Shown here: piece after piece, positions 43,889 through 52,690 of the stretch
Position numbering within the stretch: position 1 is the first letter of the stretch
Layout of the letters: every line of letters begins with the position of its first letter
Notes under the pieces: model-generated
Databases searched by the model: none
What the model was told of the DNA's origin: nothing
What the model saw: the letters and a program-made list of their open reading frames with translations, nothing else
Assembly (NCBI RefSeq): GCF_003027925.1
Contig: NZ_PYPS01000024.1
Coordinates: forward strand, 50,500-114,499
Direction: 5' to 3'
Length of the DNA: 64,000 nt
DNA from: Micromonospora sp. RP3T
Lineage (GTDB): Bacteria > Actinomycetota > Actinomycetes > Mycobacteriales > Micromonosporaceae
Program-made: the position numbers and the translations under genes

Positions 43889-44872
43889 TCAGTGCGCCGC
43901 GTCCAGTCGCGTCCGCTGCTCGGCGGTCAGCTCCAGGTCCACCGCGGCCAGGGCCTCCTCCAACTGGGCCAGCGAGGAGAAACCGACGAGCGGGATCGCC
44001 GGCACGTCCCCGCCCATCAGCCAGGCCAGCACCACCTGGTTGACGGTGGCGCCGGTCTCGGCGGCCACCGCGCGCAGCGCCGCCAGCCGGGCCGGCGTGC
44101 CGGGCAGCGCGTACGCCTCGCCGAGCCGCTCCGGCTTCGCGTACGCGCCCTTGAGCAGCGGGGAGTACGCGACCAGGGTGAGCCGCGGCTCGGCCCGCAG
44201 GTAGCTGACCAGGTCGGGGCCGGCCCAGCCGATCTGGCCGTCCGGGTCCAGTTCGCTCGGCTGGTCCACCCGGGGCGGCAGATAGCTGCGGTGGTACTGG
44301 AGCACGTCGTAGCCGGGCAGCCCGGCCGTCGCCGCGAGGGCCCGGGCCCGCTCGACCCGCCAGGCGCGGTGGTTGCTCGCGCCCAGCAGTCCGACGGTGC
44401 CCTCGGCGACCAGCTCCGCGAAGCCCTCCACCGTCTCGCGCAGCGCAACGGTCCGGTCCTCGATGTGGGCGTAGAGCAGGTCGATCCGGTCGACGCCGAG
44501 CCGTTCCCGGCTGCGTTCGGCGGACTCGCGGATCACCTTGGCGGACAGGCCCTCCGGGTTGTCCCGGTAGCTGGTGCCGGGCGCGAGCGGGCGGGCGCCG
44601 AGCTTGGTGGCGAACACGATCTCGGTGCCGATCCCGCGGCTGCGCCGCCAGCGGCCGAGGAGCGTCTCGCTCTCGCCGCCCTGGCCGCCGTTCTGCCAGA
44701 AGGCGTAGTTGTTCGAGGTGTCGACGAACGTTCCGCCGGCCTCGACGTACCGGTCGAGGATGGCGTACGAGGTGGCCTCGTCGGTGGCGGTGCCGAACAG
44801 CATCGCGCCGAGGCTGAGCACGCTGACCTCGCGGCGGGTGGCCGGATCGGTGCCGATGGTGCGGTGACGCAT
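43889..44872 (-). CDS. Aldo/keto reductase
   Basis: A 327-residue protein with the catalytic set Asp and Tyr in FVDTSNNYAFW near 47-55, Lys in FATKLGARPL near 88 and His in LLYAHIEDRTV near 132, and the NADPH-binding end (IPLVGFSSLAQLEEALAAVD). It reduces carbonyl compounds with NADPH. The loop at NNYAFWQNGG is longer than average. ATG 44872; solitary gene, followed on the same strand by nothing within 13 bp of the convergent GNAT stop. Confidence 0.93.
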   Translation of the reverse strand: MRHRTIGTDPATRREVSVLSLGAMLFGTATDEATSYAILDRYVEAGGTFVDTSNNYAFWQNGGQGGESETLLGRWRRSRGIGTEIVFATKLGARPLAPGTSYRDNPEGLSAKVIRESAERSRERLGVDRIDLLYAHIEDRTVALRETVEGFAELVAEGTVGLLGASNHRAWRVERARALAATAGLPGYDVLQYHRSYLPPRVDQPSELDPDGQIGWAGPDLVSYLRAEPRLTLVAYSPLLKGAYAKPERLGEAYALPGTPARLAALRAVAAETGATVNQVVLAWLMGGDVPAIPLVGFSSLAQLEEALAAVDLELTAEQRTRLDAAH

Positions 44873-44931
44873 GTCTGGGTCCTCCCCGTCGGAGCGTTTC
44901 CGTCACCCTGCCCCTTCGAGCGCGCGCGAAG

Positions 44932-45903
44932 TCAAACCCCGGCCAGGGGCCGGCCGACGAGCCCGTCGCCGGTGGCCGACCGCTGGTAGAGGACCCGGTG
45001 CCGGTCCCGTTGACGGCGCACCAGACCGGAGCGCAGCAGCACACCCAGGTGGTAGGAGACGGTGGCGGGCGCCAGGTGGTGCCGGTGGCTCAGCTCGCCG
45101 GTGGAGCGCGGCACGTCCAGGTCCGCCAGGAGTTCCGCCCGGCTGGTGCCGACCAGGTCACCGAGGCGTCCACGGCCCCCCGGTTGGCGGCCGTGCGCCG
45201 GATAGCCCAGCACCGCGTCGCGGGCATCGCAGAACTGCGCGGTGACCTGCGGCCAGGCCAGCACCGACGGCGTCACCACCACCTCGATGTCGGTCAGCGT
45301 CGCGTCGGTGCGGAACCGGCTCTCGATCGTCAGGGCCCCGGCCGTCCAGTGGATCGCCGGGTGCAGGCTGTCGAGCATGCGCCCGACCCCGCCGGTGGCC
45401 ATCCGGGTCGCCTGCTCGGTCAGCTCGGCCTCCAGCAGCGTGCACACGTGCGGCCACCGGTCGGCCAGGGCTTCCTGCCAGAAACGGCGCAGGCCGGCCG
45501 CCACCCGCATGGCGAGCGCGCCCTCGGCCATCGCGGCCCGGACCGCCGGGGGCACCGGCCGCCGGCCGTAGCGCGCCGCGACCTGGACTGCCACCTGTTC
45601 CGGGGTGGTGGCCTCGATCGCCGCGAACTGTCCCTCCAGGACGGTGGCCGGGGACCCCGGTGCCGGCTTCGGCGTGAGCAGATCCGGCATGTAGCCGGGC
45701 TGGCCGACCGGGGTGAGCAGGTGTGCCGCGAGGGCCACGTCCGGATGCCGCAGCGCGGCGCGGGCGACCGGGCCGGGATCACCGTGCACGGGATGCCCCG
45801 ACCGGGTGAGGGTCACCCGCATCCAGTGCGTGGCCTCGGCGACCGGAGACACGGCCAGCCGGAGTTGGGACAGGCTGAGGCCGTCCAACCGCGCGACCAA
45901 CAC
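44932..45903 (-). CDS. ArsR-type winged-helix regulator with long N-terminal domain
   Basis: The 323-residue protein carries its DNA-binding domain at the C-terminus (about 240-310: LLADLDVPRSTGELSHRHHL, then APATVSYHLGVLLRSGLVRR), the recognition helix being in SYHLGVL. The N-terminal 230 residues (DUF5937-like layout) are an unidentified ligand domain. I choose GTG 45903: a TACGCT minus-10 precedes it, leaderless. A perfect ATTCGA/TCGAAT dyad lies 40 bp upstream and is probably its own operator. Confidence 0.85.
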   Translation of the reverse strand: MLVARLDGLSLSQLRLAVSPVAEATHWMRVTLTRSGHPVHGDPGPVARAALRHPDVALAAHLLTPVGQPGYMPDLLTPKPAPGSPATVLEGQFAAIEATTPEQVAVQVAARYGRRPVPPAVRAAMAEGALAMRVAAGLRRFWQEALADRWPHVCTLLEAELTEQATRMATGGVGRMLDSLHPAIHWTAGALTIESRFRTDATLTDIEVVVTPSVLAWPQVTAQFCDARDAVLGYPAHGRQPGGRGRLGDLVGTSRAELLADLDVPRSTGELSHRHHLAPATVSYHLGVLLRSGLVRRQRDRHRVLYQRSATGDGLVGRPLAGV

Positions 45904-45943
45904 GCTCGCAGCGTACCGGGGAGCCGGCCGGCGCGGCGACACC

Positions 45944-45961
45944 ATTCGAGCACCGTCGAAT
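45944..45961. promoter_or_regulatory. ATTCGA-N6-TCGAAT dyad upstream of the ArsR-type gene
   Basis: ATTCGA (45944-45949) and TCGAAT (45956-45961) are perfect inverted arms. Position just upstream of the regulator's probable minus-10 suggests autoregulation. The rest of the 178 bp up to the terminator at 46082 shows no gene. Confidence 0.5.
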
Positions 45962-46081
45962 CATTGGCGCGTACCGGGGGCGGTGGTCTGCAATGGCAGG
46001 GCGCAACGACGCCCGTCTCGGCGGGCGGTTGCGGAACCAGGAGGCGGCGGGCCGGTCAAACGGGGGTCGGCCCGCCGCGCA

Positions 46082-46114
46082 CCGGAGGAGGGGCCGTGTC
46101 GGCCCCTCCTCCGG
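46082..46114 (-). terminator. Hairpin terminator after an aldo/keto reductase gene
   Basis: CCGGAGGAGGGGCC (46082-46095) pairs perfectly with GGCCCCTCCTCCGG (46101-46114) around GTGTC. It lies six bases after the stop of the gene ending at 46120. Confidence 0.85.
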
Positions 46115-46119
46115 CCGGT

Positions 46120-46974
46120 TCAGTCCGGTACGTAGTCGAACGTGTCCGGGTTGGGGCCCTGCCGGCCGGCCTCGCCCTGGTCCAGGCTGCCGAGCCGGTC
46201 CATGGTGGCGTCGTCGAGCGTGAAGTCGAAGATGCCGAAGTTCTCCTCGATCCGCTTCGGTGTGGTCGACTTCGGGAAGACGATGTCCCCGCGCTGCACG
46301 TGCCAGCGCAGCACCACCTGGGCCGGGGTCCGCCCGACCTGCTCGGCGACGTCCACCACGGTCGGGTCGTCGAGCACCTTGCCCTGCGCGATCGGCGACC
46401 ACGCCTCGGTGCCGATCTGGTGCGCCCGGTCGTACGACCGGACCTCCTCGTTGCCGAAGTACGGGTGCGCCTCGATCTGGTTCACCGCCGGCACCACGTC
46501 CGCCTCGGCGGCCAACCGCTCCAGGTGCGCCACCTGGAAGTTGGACACGCCGATCGACCGCACCCGGCCGTCGCGTTGGAACTCCTCCAGCACCTTCCAG
46601 GTGGAGACGAAGTCGCCGTCGTAGAGCGTGGGCAGCGGCCAGTGGATCAGGAACAGGTCGAGGTAGTCGAACTTCATCTCCCGCAGCGACCGCTCGAACG
46701 CCTTGCGGGCGTCGTCCGGGCGGTGGAAGCCGTTGTTCAGCTTGCTGGTGACGAAGACGTCGCCCCGGTCCAGGCCGGAGGCGCGCACCGCCTCCCCGAC
46801 CTCGGCCTCGTTGCCGTACATCTGGGCGGTGTCGATGTGCCGGTAGCCGATCTCCAGCGCGGTGCCGACCGCCCGGGCGGTCTCCTTGGGGTCGATCTGG
46901 AACACCCCGAAGCCGAGCTGCGGGATGGAGTTGCCGTCGTTGAGCGAGATGTCCGGAACGCTGTTGGCGGCCAT
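46120..46974 (-). CDS. Aldo/keto reductase (2,5-diketogluconate reductase-like)
   Basis: The 284-residue protein has IPQLGFGVFQIDPKET, the catalytic Asp and Tyr in HIDTAQMYGNEAEVG near 47-52, Lys in VFVTSKLNNG near 77, His in DLFLIHWPLP near 110, and IVFPKSTTPKRIEENF for the NADPH phosphate near 230. The family reduces sugars, keto acids and aldehydes. ATG 46974 has a GGAGATGAG site. Solitary gene ending in a strong terminator. Confidence 0.95.
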   Translation of the reverse strand: MAANSVPDISLNDGNSIPQLGFGVFQIDPKETARAVGTALEIGYRHIDTAQMYGNEAEVGEAVRASGLDRGDVFVTSKLNNGFHRPDDARKAFERSLREMKFDYLDLFLIHWPLPTLYDGDFVSTWKVLEEFQRDGRVRSIGVSNFQVAHLERLAAEADVVPAVNQIEAHPYFGNEEVRSYDRAHQIGTEAWSPIAQGKVLDDPTVVDVAEQVGRTPAQVVLRWHVQRGDIVFPKSTTPKRIEENFGIFDFTLDDATMDRLGSLDQGEAGRQGPNPDTFDYVPD

Positions 46975-47106
46975 GTCGTGTCTCATCTCCGATCGTCCGG
47001 GATGCCCGGAAGCGCTTCCACGCGGCTTCCGGGCCGTGCCACCCGGGTTTCCTACCCGCTCGGCGGGCGTCCTCACGGCCGGCGGCGGGTGATCTGGGAC
47101 AAGCCG

Positions 47107-48282
47107 TCAGCCCCAGATGGACCGCGCCCACTCGGGGTGGTCGACGAACGGATTGCGGTTGCCCTGCCAGCGCTCGTAGATGCGTTGGTTGCGGCGCTGC
47201 TCGAACGCGTCCGGCGGGTCCTGCTCGTTCCAGGCGAGCAGCTTCGACAGCCGGCCGAGCCGGGGCGTGGTCCCGTTGGCCACCGAGTCGTTCGGCTCCA
47301 GGTCCGGCCAGCCGTCGTCGCCCTCGTACCGGATCGCCATGTAGAGGATCATCCTGGCGACGTCGCCCTTCACCGCGTTGCGCGGCTCGAACGAGTCGGC
47401 GTCGGTGTAGCAGCCGGGCGCCTCGGCCACCGCGCTTCCACCGGCGTCGAAGTCCTTGTTGCCGCGCAGCGAGTTGACCGACACGTCCTCCGGACGCAGG
47501 TGGTGCACGTCGGTGCCGGGGCCGGTGGCGGTGCCGAAGTCGCCGTGCGACTTGGCCCAGACGTGCTCGCGGTTCCAGTCGTCGACGCCGCCGCCGTTGC
47601 TGGTCTTGCTCTGCGAGCGTCCGCTGTAGAGCAGGATGACGTTGGCCGGGTTCGCCGGGTCCTGGTCGGTGTCCTTGAGCGCGTCCCACACCTGGTCGTA
47701 CGTGAGCTTGGTCTGGGTCCTGATGATGGTGTGCAGGGCGGTGCGCAGCGCCGGCCCGGTCCTGCCGGTCGCGGCGGCGTAGTAGTCGGTGGGCGAGGCG
47801 GTGCCGGTCGGGCTCGGGGTCGGGCTCGGGCTCGGGGTGGTCCCGCCGCCGAGGCTCATCGCGGTCGGGTTCTTCAGGCCGCCGTGGCTGAAGTACGCGG
47901 TCAGGGTGCCGGTCGCGGTCACCTGCCGGCCCCGCAGGGACGGGTTGGCGAGCAGCCCGAAGGTGCTCCGCCAGGCGGCGGTGACCTGCACGTACAGCAT
48001 CCGGCCGGTGCCGGTCTCGGTGGCCTGGTCGGCGATCGCGATCGCGGTGTCGGCGGTGAAGCCGGACGTGATCACCGTGTTCGTCGCGGTCGGCTGGCCG
48101 ATGACGTAGCCGGTGACGGTGGCGGTGCGGCCGTCCTGGGCGGCCAGCGCCTGCGCCACGGTCAGCGTGGTGGCCGCCGAGGCCGCGTCGGTCACCGTCA
48201 GTGGGGTCGCGACGGTGACGGTCAGCACGACCGCCGCGATCAGCCGCCCGGGTCGCGAGCGGGTGACGCTCTTCATATTCAT
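47107..48282 (-). CDS. Secreted endonuclease I-type nuclease with N-terminal DUF6359-like domain
   Basis: The 391-residue protein has a signal peptide (about 1-36), an OB-like DUF6359 domain (TVAQALAAQDGRTATVTGYV then GRMLYVQVTAAWR) to about 135, a Pro/Ser/Thr linker, and a C-terminal endonuclease I domain: WNREHVWAKSHGDFG near 265 with the catalytic His, and TDVHHLRPEDVSVNSLRGNK. Endonuclease I enzymes cut DNA and RNA outside the cell or in the periplasm. Start ATG 48282 (MNMKSVTRS); the gene overlaps nothing and is followed by the AKR gene 133 bp away. Confidence 0.9.
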   Translation of the reverse strand: MNMKSVTRSRPGRLIAAVVLTVTVATPLTVTDAASAATTLTVAQALAAQDGRTATVTGYVIGQPTATNTVITSGFTADTAIAIADQATETGTGRMLYVQVTAAWRSTFGLLANPSLRGRQVTATGTLTAYFSHGGLKNPTAMSLGGGTTPSPSPTPSPTGTASPTDYYAAATGRTGPALRTALHTIIRTQTKLTYDQVWDALKDTDQDPANPANVILLYSGRSQSKTSNGGGVDDWNREHVWAKSHGDFGTATGPGTDVHHLRPEDVSVNSLRGNKDFDAGGSAVAEAPGCYTDADSFEPRNAVKGDVARMILYMAIRYEGDDGWPDLEPNDSVANGTTPRLGRLSKLLAWNEQDPPDAFEQRRNQRIYERWQGNRNPFVDHPEWARSIWG

Positions 48283-48322
48283 GCCCAGCGATGCTATGCG
48301 GTGTCGGGTGAACTCCGGGAGA

Positions 48323-49300
48323 TCACGGCGACAACTTTCCGTCCCGACCGGCCTCGAACAGCACCGGCCACGGGCGGGCCGACGGGGCGACGACCGCCGG
48401 CCCGGCCGGCGTCTCCGCCGCGGCCAGCACCTCGGCGGCGAGCCGGCCGAACATCGGCGCCGCCGGGTGCGCCGCCCGGTCCGGCCAGACGGCGGAGATC
48501 CGCCGGGCCAGCGGCGCGCCGAGGAGCGGTCGCCAGGCGATGCGAGGTTCCCGCCGCGCCAGGGCTGCCGGCTCGACGGCCACCGCCCCACCGGCCAGGA
48601 GCAACCCGAACAGGAACTCGGGGTTGCGCGCCGGGCGGACCCGGGGCGGGACGAAACCGTGCTGCCGGCACACCGTCAGCAGGTGTTCGTGCCAGCCGGG
48701 GGCGGTGGCCGGTGGCGCGGTGACCAGATCCAGGCCGGCCAGGTCGGCCAGCGCGACCGCACGGGCCCGGGCCAGCGGCGAGGTCCGGGGCAGCAACGCC
48801 CCGACCGGCACGTCCACCGGCTTCCCGAACCGCAGTCCGGCCTCCTCGACCGGATGGTGCAGCAGGCCGACGTCCAGCCGTCCCTCCGCCAGCATCCGCC
48901 GCTGCTCGGCGCTGGTCAGCTCGTGCAGGTCGAGGTCGAGCCCGGGTGCGCGGGCGGACAGCCCGTCGAGCAACGCGCGCACCGTCCCCGCCGGCGTCTC
49001 CGGGGGTACGCCGACGCGCAGCACACCCAGCGTGCCCCGGCGCACCTGGTCGGCGAGGTGGCGCAGTCGGCGTTCACCGGCGAGCAGGTCGTCCGCCTCG
49101 CCGAGCAGCAACTGGCCGGCGGTGGTGAGGCGGACCTGCCGTTGCGACCGGTCGAAGAGCGCGGTGCCCAGCTCCCGCTCCAGCCGCCGGATCGACTGGC
49201 TCAACGGCGGCTGCGCCATGCCCAACATGTCGGCGGCCCGGCCGAAGTGCAGCTCCCGGGCGACCACCACGAAGTGCCGCAGGTGTCGCAGCAGGTCCAC
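48323..49300 (-). CDS. LysR-family transcriptional regulator
   Basis: The 325-residue protein has the LysR helix-turn-helix in residues 1-60 (LRHFVVVARELHFGRAADML then AQPPLSQSIRRLERELG) and a periplasmic-binding-like effector domain after about 90. GTG 49300 lies 38 bp from the start of the divergent beta-lactamase-like gene, the AmpR/AmpC-type arrangement, so it probably controls that gene and itself. Confidence 0.95.
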   Translation of the reverse strand: MDLLRHLRHFVVVARELHFGRAADMLGMAQPPLSQSIRRLERELGTALFDRSQRQVRLTTAGQLLLGEADDLLAGERRLRHLADQVRRGTLGVLRVGVPPETPAGTVRALLDGLSARAPGLDLDLHELTSAEQRRMLAEGRLDVGLLHHPVEEAGLRFGKPVDVPVGALLPRTSPLARARAVALADLAGLDLVTAPPATAPGWHEHLLTVCRQHGFVPPRVRPARNPEFLFGLLLAGGAVAVEPAALARREPRIAWRPLLGAPLARRISAVWPDRAAHPAAPMFGRLAAEVLAAAETPAGPAVVAPSARPWPVLFEAGRDGKLSP

Positions 49301-49338
49301 CCGCGCACCCTAGCGTCCGCGCTGGTTACCGTGTCGGC

Positions 49339-50217
49339 GTGGATGCGGCGCAACGGGTCGGGGAGATCTTCGGACGGGCCGGGCTGAGCGGGTGCCTGCA
49401 CGTCGCCGACGTGGACGACCCGTCGCGCGAGGTGGCGCTGCACGCCGACGAGCAGATCGTCATCGCGTCCGTCTTCAAGATCCTGCTGGTGCTGGAGTTC
49501 GCCCGGCAGGTCGCCGCCGGCCAGCTCGACCCGACCGAGCGGGTGCTGGTCGGCGCCGCCGACCGGCTCGGCGGCTGGGGGGTGGCCGGCTGCGCCGACG
49601 ACGTGGAGATGTCCCTGCGCGACCTCGCGTACCTCGCCATGTCGGTGAGCGACAACGCGGCGGCCGAACTGCTGCTGCGCCGGGTCGGCCCGGACGTGCC
49701 GTCGATGCTGGCCGCGGAGCTGGACCTGCCGCGTACCCGGATCGTCGGCGGTCCCCGGCAACTGGTCGAGACGATGCTCGCCGACGTCGGCGCGCGTACC
49801 GAGGCGGACTTCGCGCGGATCTTCCCCACCCTGTCGCCGGAGCGGATCCGGGCCATGCGGGTCTTCGACCCGGAACACACCTCCTCCAGCACGGCCCGGG
49901 AGCTGACCCGGCTGCTGCGCCTGGTCTGGCGGGACGAGGCCGGCCCGGCGGCGGCCTGCGCGACGGTCCGGGAGTTGATGGGCCGGCAGCTCTTCTGGAC
50001 CCGGCTCACGGCCGGCTTCCCACCCGGCGTCCGGGTCGCCGGCAAGACCGGCACGTTGCCCGGCCTGCACCTGGAGGCCGGTGTCGCGGAGTATCCCGAC
50101 GGTGCCCGGTACGCCATCGCGGTCCTGGTACGCACCGACCAGCTCGGCACCCGCCGGATCGACGTGGACCTGGCGATGGGGGAGGCCGCCCGGGCCGCGG
50201 TCGAGTCGCTGCGCTGA
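49339..50217 (+). CDS. Class A beta-lactamase-like serine hydrolase without signal peptide
   Basis: The 292-residue protein has the active-site SxxK (ASVFKILLVLEF, Ser near 45), SDN (MSVSDNAAAELLLR near 104) and KTG (VAGKTGTLPGLHLE near 236). The usual omega-loop Glu-x-x-Leu-Asn is not visible. No export signal precedes the domain, and the GTG start sits right after a TACCGT minus-10, so the protein should stay in the cytoplasm. That makes a role other than penicillin resistance plausible. Divergent LysR gene likely regulates it. Confidence 0.88.
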   Translation: MDAAQRVGEIFGRAGLSGCLHVADVDDPSREVALHADEQIVIASVFKILLVLEFARQVAAGQLDPTERVLVGAADRLGGWGVAGCADDVEMSLRDLAYLAMSVSDNAAAELLLRRVGPDVPSMLAAELDLPRTRIVGGPRQLVETMLADVGARTEADFARIFPTLSPERIRAMRVFDPEHTSSSTARELTRLLRLVWRDEAGPAAACATVRELMGRQLFWTRLTAGFPPGVRVAGKTGTLPGLHLEAGVAEYPDGARYAIAVLVRTDQLGTRRIDVDLAMGEAARAAVESLR

Positions 50218-50372
50218 TTTCCGGACCGGCGACCCTGGAAGGTACCGGCTTCGACCTGCGGTCATATCGAAGCGGATATCGATCCTTCCGCCGTTCGATC
50301 TTGGACGCCGTCGCCGGTGCGGTGGTGGGGTGGACCTGTCGATCCACCGATCCCGAACGGGGAGGACCACCC

Positions 50373-51356
50373 ATGCCCGAGAACCGACCGGCCGGCTACG
50401 CCCGCCGCCGCTTCCTGCGTGACACCGCCGCCGTCGGCGCCGCCGCCGTCTCGACCGCCGGGCTCGTCGCCGGCACCCCGGCCCAGGCCGCTCCGAGCGC
50501 CCCGCCCGCCCGCCGGCACCGGGCCGGCGCGGTGAGCTTCCGCTGGTGGGGCACGGCCGGCTGGCGGATCGACATCGGCGACCGCACCGTGCTTGTCGAC
50601 CCGTACCTCAGCCGGTTCGACACCGGCCTCTTCCGCGGGGCGTTCCAGCCGGACACCGCGCTGACCGTGGCCGCCGACCTGGTGGACCGGCTCGCCGACC
50701 GCGCCGAGAACATCCTGGTCACGCACACCCACTGGGACCACTTCACCGACGTGCCGCACATCGCCGCCCGGACCGGCGCCCGGGTCCTGGGCACGCTCAC
50801 CGCCTACCACCTCGGGCTGGCGTACGGGCTGCCGGCCGGGCAGCTCGCCCCGGTCAAGGGCGGCGAGGTGCTCGACTTCGACGGGTACACGGTGGAGGTG
50901 GTCGGCTCGCTGCACAGCCGCAACGCGGCCTTCTCGATGGCCTTCCCCGGCGTACGGGTCAGCCCGCCGCCACGCCCGACGAAGGTCTCCGACCTGCCCG
51001 AAGGGGACACCCTGGCCTACCAGATCCGGGTCGACGGCGGGCCGTCGGTGTTCTTCATGGGCGCCAGCGACCTGGACGAGCGCCGGTACGCCGGCCTGGC
51101 CCCGGACGTGGCGATGATCGCCTCCGCCGCCACCGCCTCCGTGGCCGACTACGTGCCCCGGCTGATGGCCGCGCTGGACCACCCGAGGACCGTGGTGCCG
51201 GTGCACTGGGACAACTTCGAGACCCCACTGGTCAACCCGCCGACGGTCGCCGCGACCGACCGGGACCGGCTCGACGCGTTGATCGCCGAGGTGCGCCGGG
51301 TCTCGCCGCGCAGCCGCGTGGTGGTGCCCGAGTACCACACCGCGTACCGGTTCTGA
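50373..51356 (+). CDS. Tat-exported metallo-beta-lactamase-fold hydrolase
   Basis: The 327-residue protein starts with a twin-arginine signal (RRRFLRDTAAVGAAAVSTAG, cleavage near AQA at 38). The mature part is a UlaG/RomA-like MBL fold: WWGTAGWRIDIGDRTVLVDP, the metal motif VTHTHWDHFTD near 112-120, LHSRNAAFSM, FFMGASDLDE and a late His in VPVHWDNFE. It probably hydrolyses an ester or phosphodiester outside the cell. ATG 50373 has a GGGGAGG site. The 155-bp leader holds two ATATCGA half-sites. Confidence 0.9.
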   Translation: MPENRPAGYARRRFLRDTAAVGAAAVSTAGLVAGTPAQAAPSAPPARRHRAGAVSFRWWGTAGWRIDIGDRTVLVDPYLSRFDTGLFRGAFQPDTALTVAADLVDRLADRAENILVTHTHWDHFTDVPHIAARTGARVLGTLTAYHLGLAYGLPAGQLAPVKGGEVLDFDGYTVEVVGSLHSRNAAFSMAFPGVRVSPPPRPTKVSDLPEGDTLAYQIRVDGGPSVFFMGASDLDERRYAGLAPDVAMIASAATASVADYVPRLMAALDHPRTVVPVHWDNFETPLVNPPTVAATDRDRLDALIAEVRRVSPRSRVVVPEYHTAYRF

Positions 51357-51366
51357 CCGGTCGCGC

Positions 51367-51906
51367 TCAGCCCGCGGTCAGGTCGCGCAGCGCCAGCACC
51401 GACTTCCAGTTGCGCGCCGTCGCCACCACACCCAAGGTCCGCTCCAGGTACGCGGTGGTGAACTTCGTCCGCCCGTAGTTGCCGGCCGGATAGTGCAGGT
51501 GCAGCTCCCGGCCGACCACCGCGTACGCCATCTCCTCGCCGGCCGGCACGGCCAGCTCGCGGACCCGGGCCGGGTCCGGCGCGGCGGACAGGAACACCAC
51601 GAGCACCCGGGTCGGGTCGTCCTGACGCCCGGCGTACGGGCTCGCGTCGACCAGCGCGGCCAACTCGCCGCCGTCGCGGACCAGCACCGGCACCCGCACC
51701 CCCACCTCGTCGGCGAGCCGCCCGGCGATGCCCTCGGCGAGCACCTCGTCGCGGGTCGGTGGGGCGGTGAACACCACGTTGCCGCTCTGGAGGTACGTCT
51801 TGACGTCGGTGTGACCGAGGTCGGCGACGACGCGACGCAGGTCCGCCATCGCGAGCCGGGTGGCGCCGACGTTGACGCCCCGCAGCAGGGCGGCGTAGCG
51901 GGTCAT
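51367..51906 (-). CDS. DUF1697 protein
   Basis: The 179-residue protein begins TRYAALLRGVNVGATRLAMA and has DVKTYLQSGNVVFTAP, the hallmarks of DUF1697. The end (NYGRTKFTTAYLERTLGVVATARNWKSVLAL) is also standard. Function unknown across bacteria. It is 15 bp downstream of the FkbM gene on the same strand and may be the last gene of that operon. Confidence 0.9.
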   Translation of the reverse strand: MTRYAALLRGVNVGATRLAMADLRRVVADLGHTDVKTYLQSGNVVFTAPPTRDEVLAEGIAGRLADEVGVRVPVLVRDGGELAALVDASPYAGRQDDPTRVLVVFLSAAPDPARVRELAVPAGEEMAYAVVGRELHLHYPAGNYGRTKFTTAYLERTLGVVATARNWKSVLALRDLTAG

Positions 51907-51921
51907 GACCCGCAGCCTAGG

Positions 51922-52683
51922 TCAGGCGGACGCCAACCGGGCGTAGACGTCGCCGGAGCGACCCGTCGGCCGGTACGTCTCCAGCAACCGCACCAGGCCC
52001 GCCGCGTCGAGCCACTCGTCGGCGGCGAAGCGCATCGTCTCCACCGGGGAGTAGTTGTAGCGGTAGCCGCCCGCCGACGCGCCCAGCCGCTGCACCTGGT
52101 CGAGCACCGCGAGCGCCGCGTCGTGCGCCGGTGGGAGGTACTCGAAGGAGAGCGCGCGCACCGGCCGACTCAGCCCGGCCAGCACGTCACCCTCGAAGCC
52201 CTCCACGTCGACCTTGCAGAACGCCGGTACGCCGTGCTTGGCGACCAGGTCGTCGAGCGTCACCACCGGCACCTCGACCGAGCGGTCCCACCGCACCCCG
52301 GCGAAGCTCGGGTCCGCCGTCACCGAGTCGATCCAGGACGACGACATGGTGGACACCGTCGGCGTCGCGGACGACAGCTCCAACCGCGCCCGGCCGGCGC
52401 GGGCACCGACCGCGGTGGGTTCGATGGCCACTCCGTCGTCGCGCCCGAACGCCAGGCGCAGCACCCGCAGGCAGTCCGGCTGCGGCTCGACCGCGACCAC
52501 CCGCGCGCCCAGCCGACGCCAGGTGCGGACCCGACCACCGACGTGGGCGCCGATGTCGAAGCCGAGGTCGCCGGGGCCGAGGAACTGGCCGTAGAGCCGG
52601 CGGGCCCGGCGGTGCTTGGCCGGCTGGCCGTGGTAGATGGCCAGGGACCGGGTGATCCCCCAGGTCCGTGCGAGCATCGTCAC
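51922..52683 (-). CDS. FkbM-family methyltransferase
   Basis: The 253-residue protein has the SAM-binding loop LGFDIGAHVGGRVRTWRRLG near 39-57, VVAVEPQPDCLRVL near 62, and the FkbM signature FCKVDVEGFEGDVLAGL near 153-169. FkbM enzymes O-methylate sugars, polyketides or lipids. The start is GTG 52683 or ATG 52677; an AGGA site lies upstream. It is seven bases after the sulfatase-like gene, so its substrate may be the envelope glycolipid or polymer that operon makes. Confidence 0.9.
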   Translation of the reverse strand: MTMLARTWGITRSLAIYHGQPAKHRRARRLYGQFLGPGDLGFDIGAHVGGRVRTWRRLGARVVAVEPQPDCLRVLRLAFGRDDGVAIEPTAVGARAGRARLELSSATPTVSTMSSSWIDSVTADPSFAGVRWDRSVEVPVVTLDDLVAKHGVPAFCKVDVEGFEGDVLAGLSRPVRALSFEYLPPAHDAALAVLDQVQRLGASAGGYRYNYSPVETMRFAADEWLDAAGLVRLLETYRPTGRSGDVYARLASA

Positions 52684-52690
52684 GCCGTTC

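Noticed and set aside
44998..48723. 1241-codon forward frame spanning several reverse-strand genes
   Set aside because: It crosses terminators and intergenic gaps and covers four well-supported genes on the other strand.
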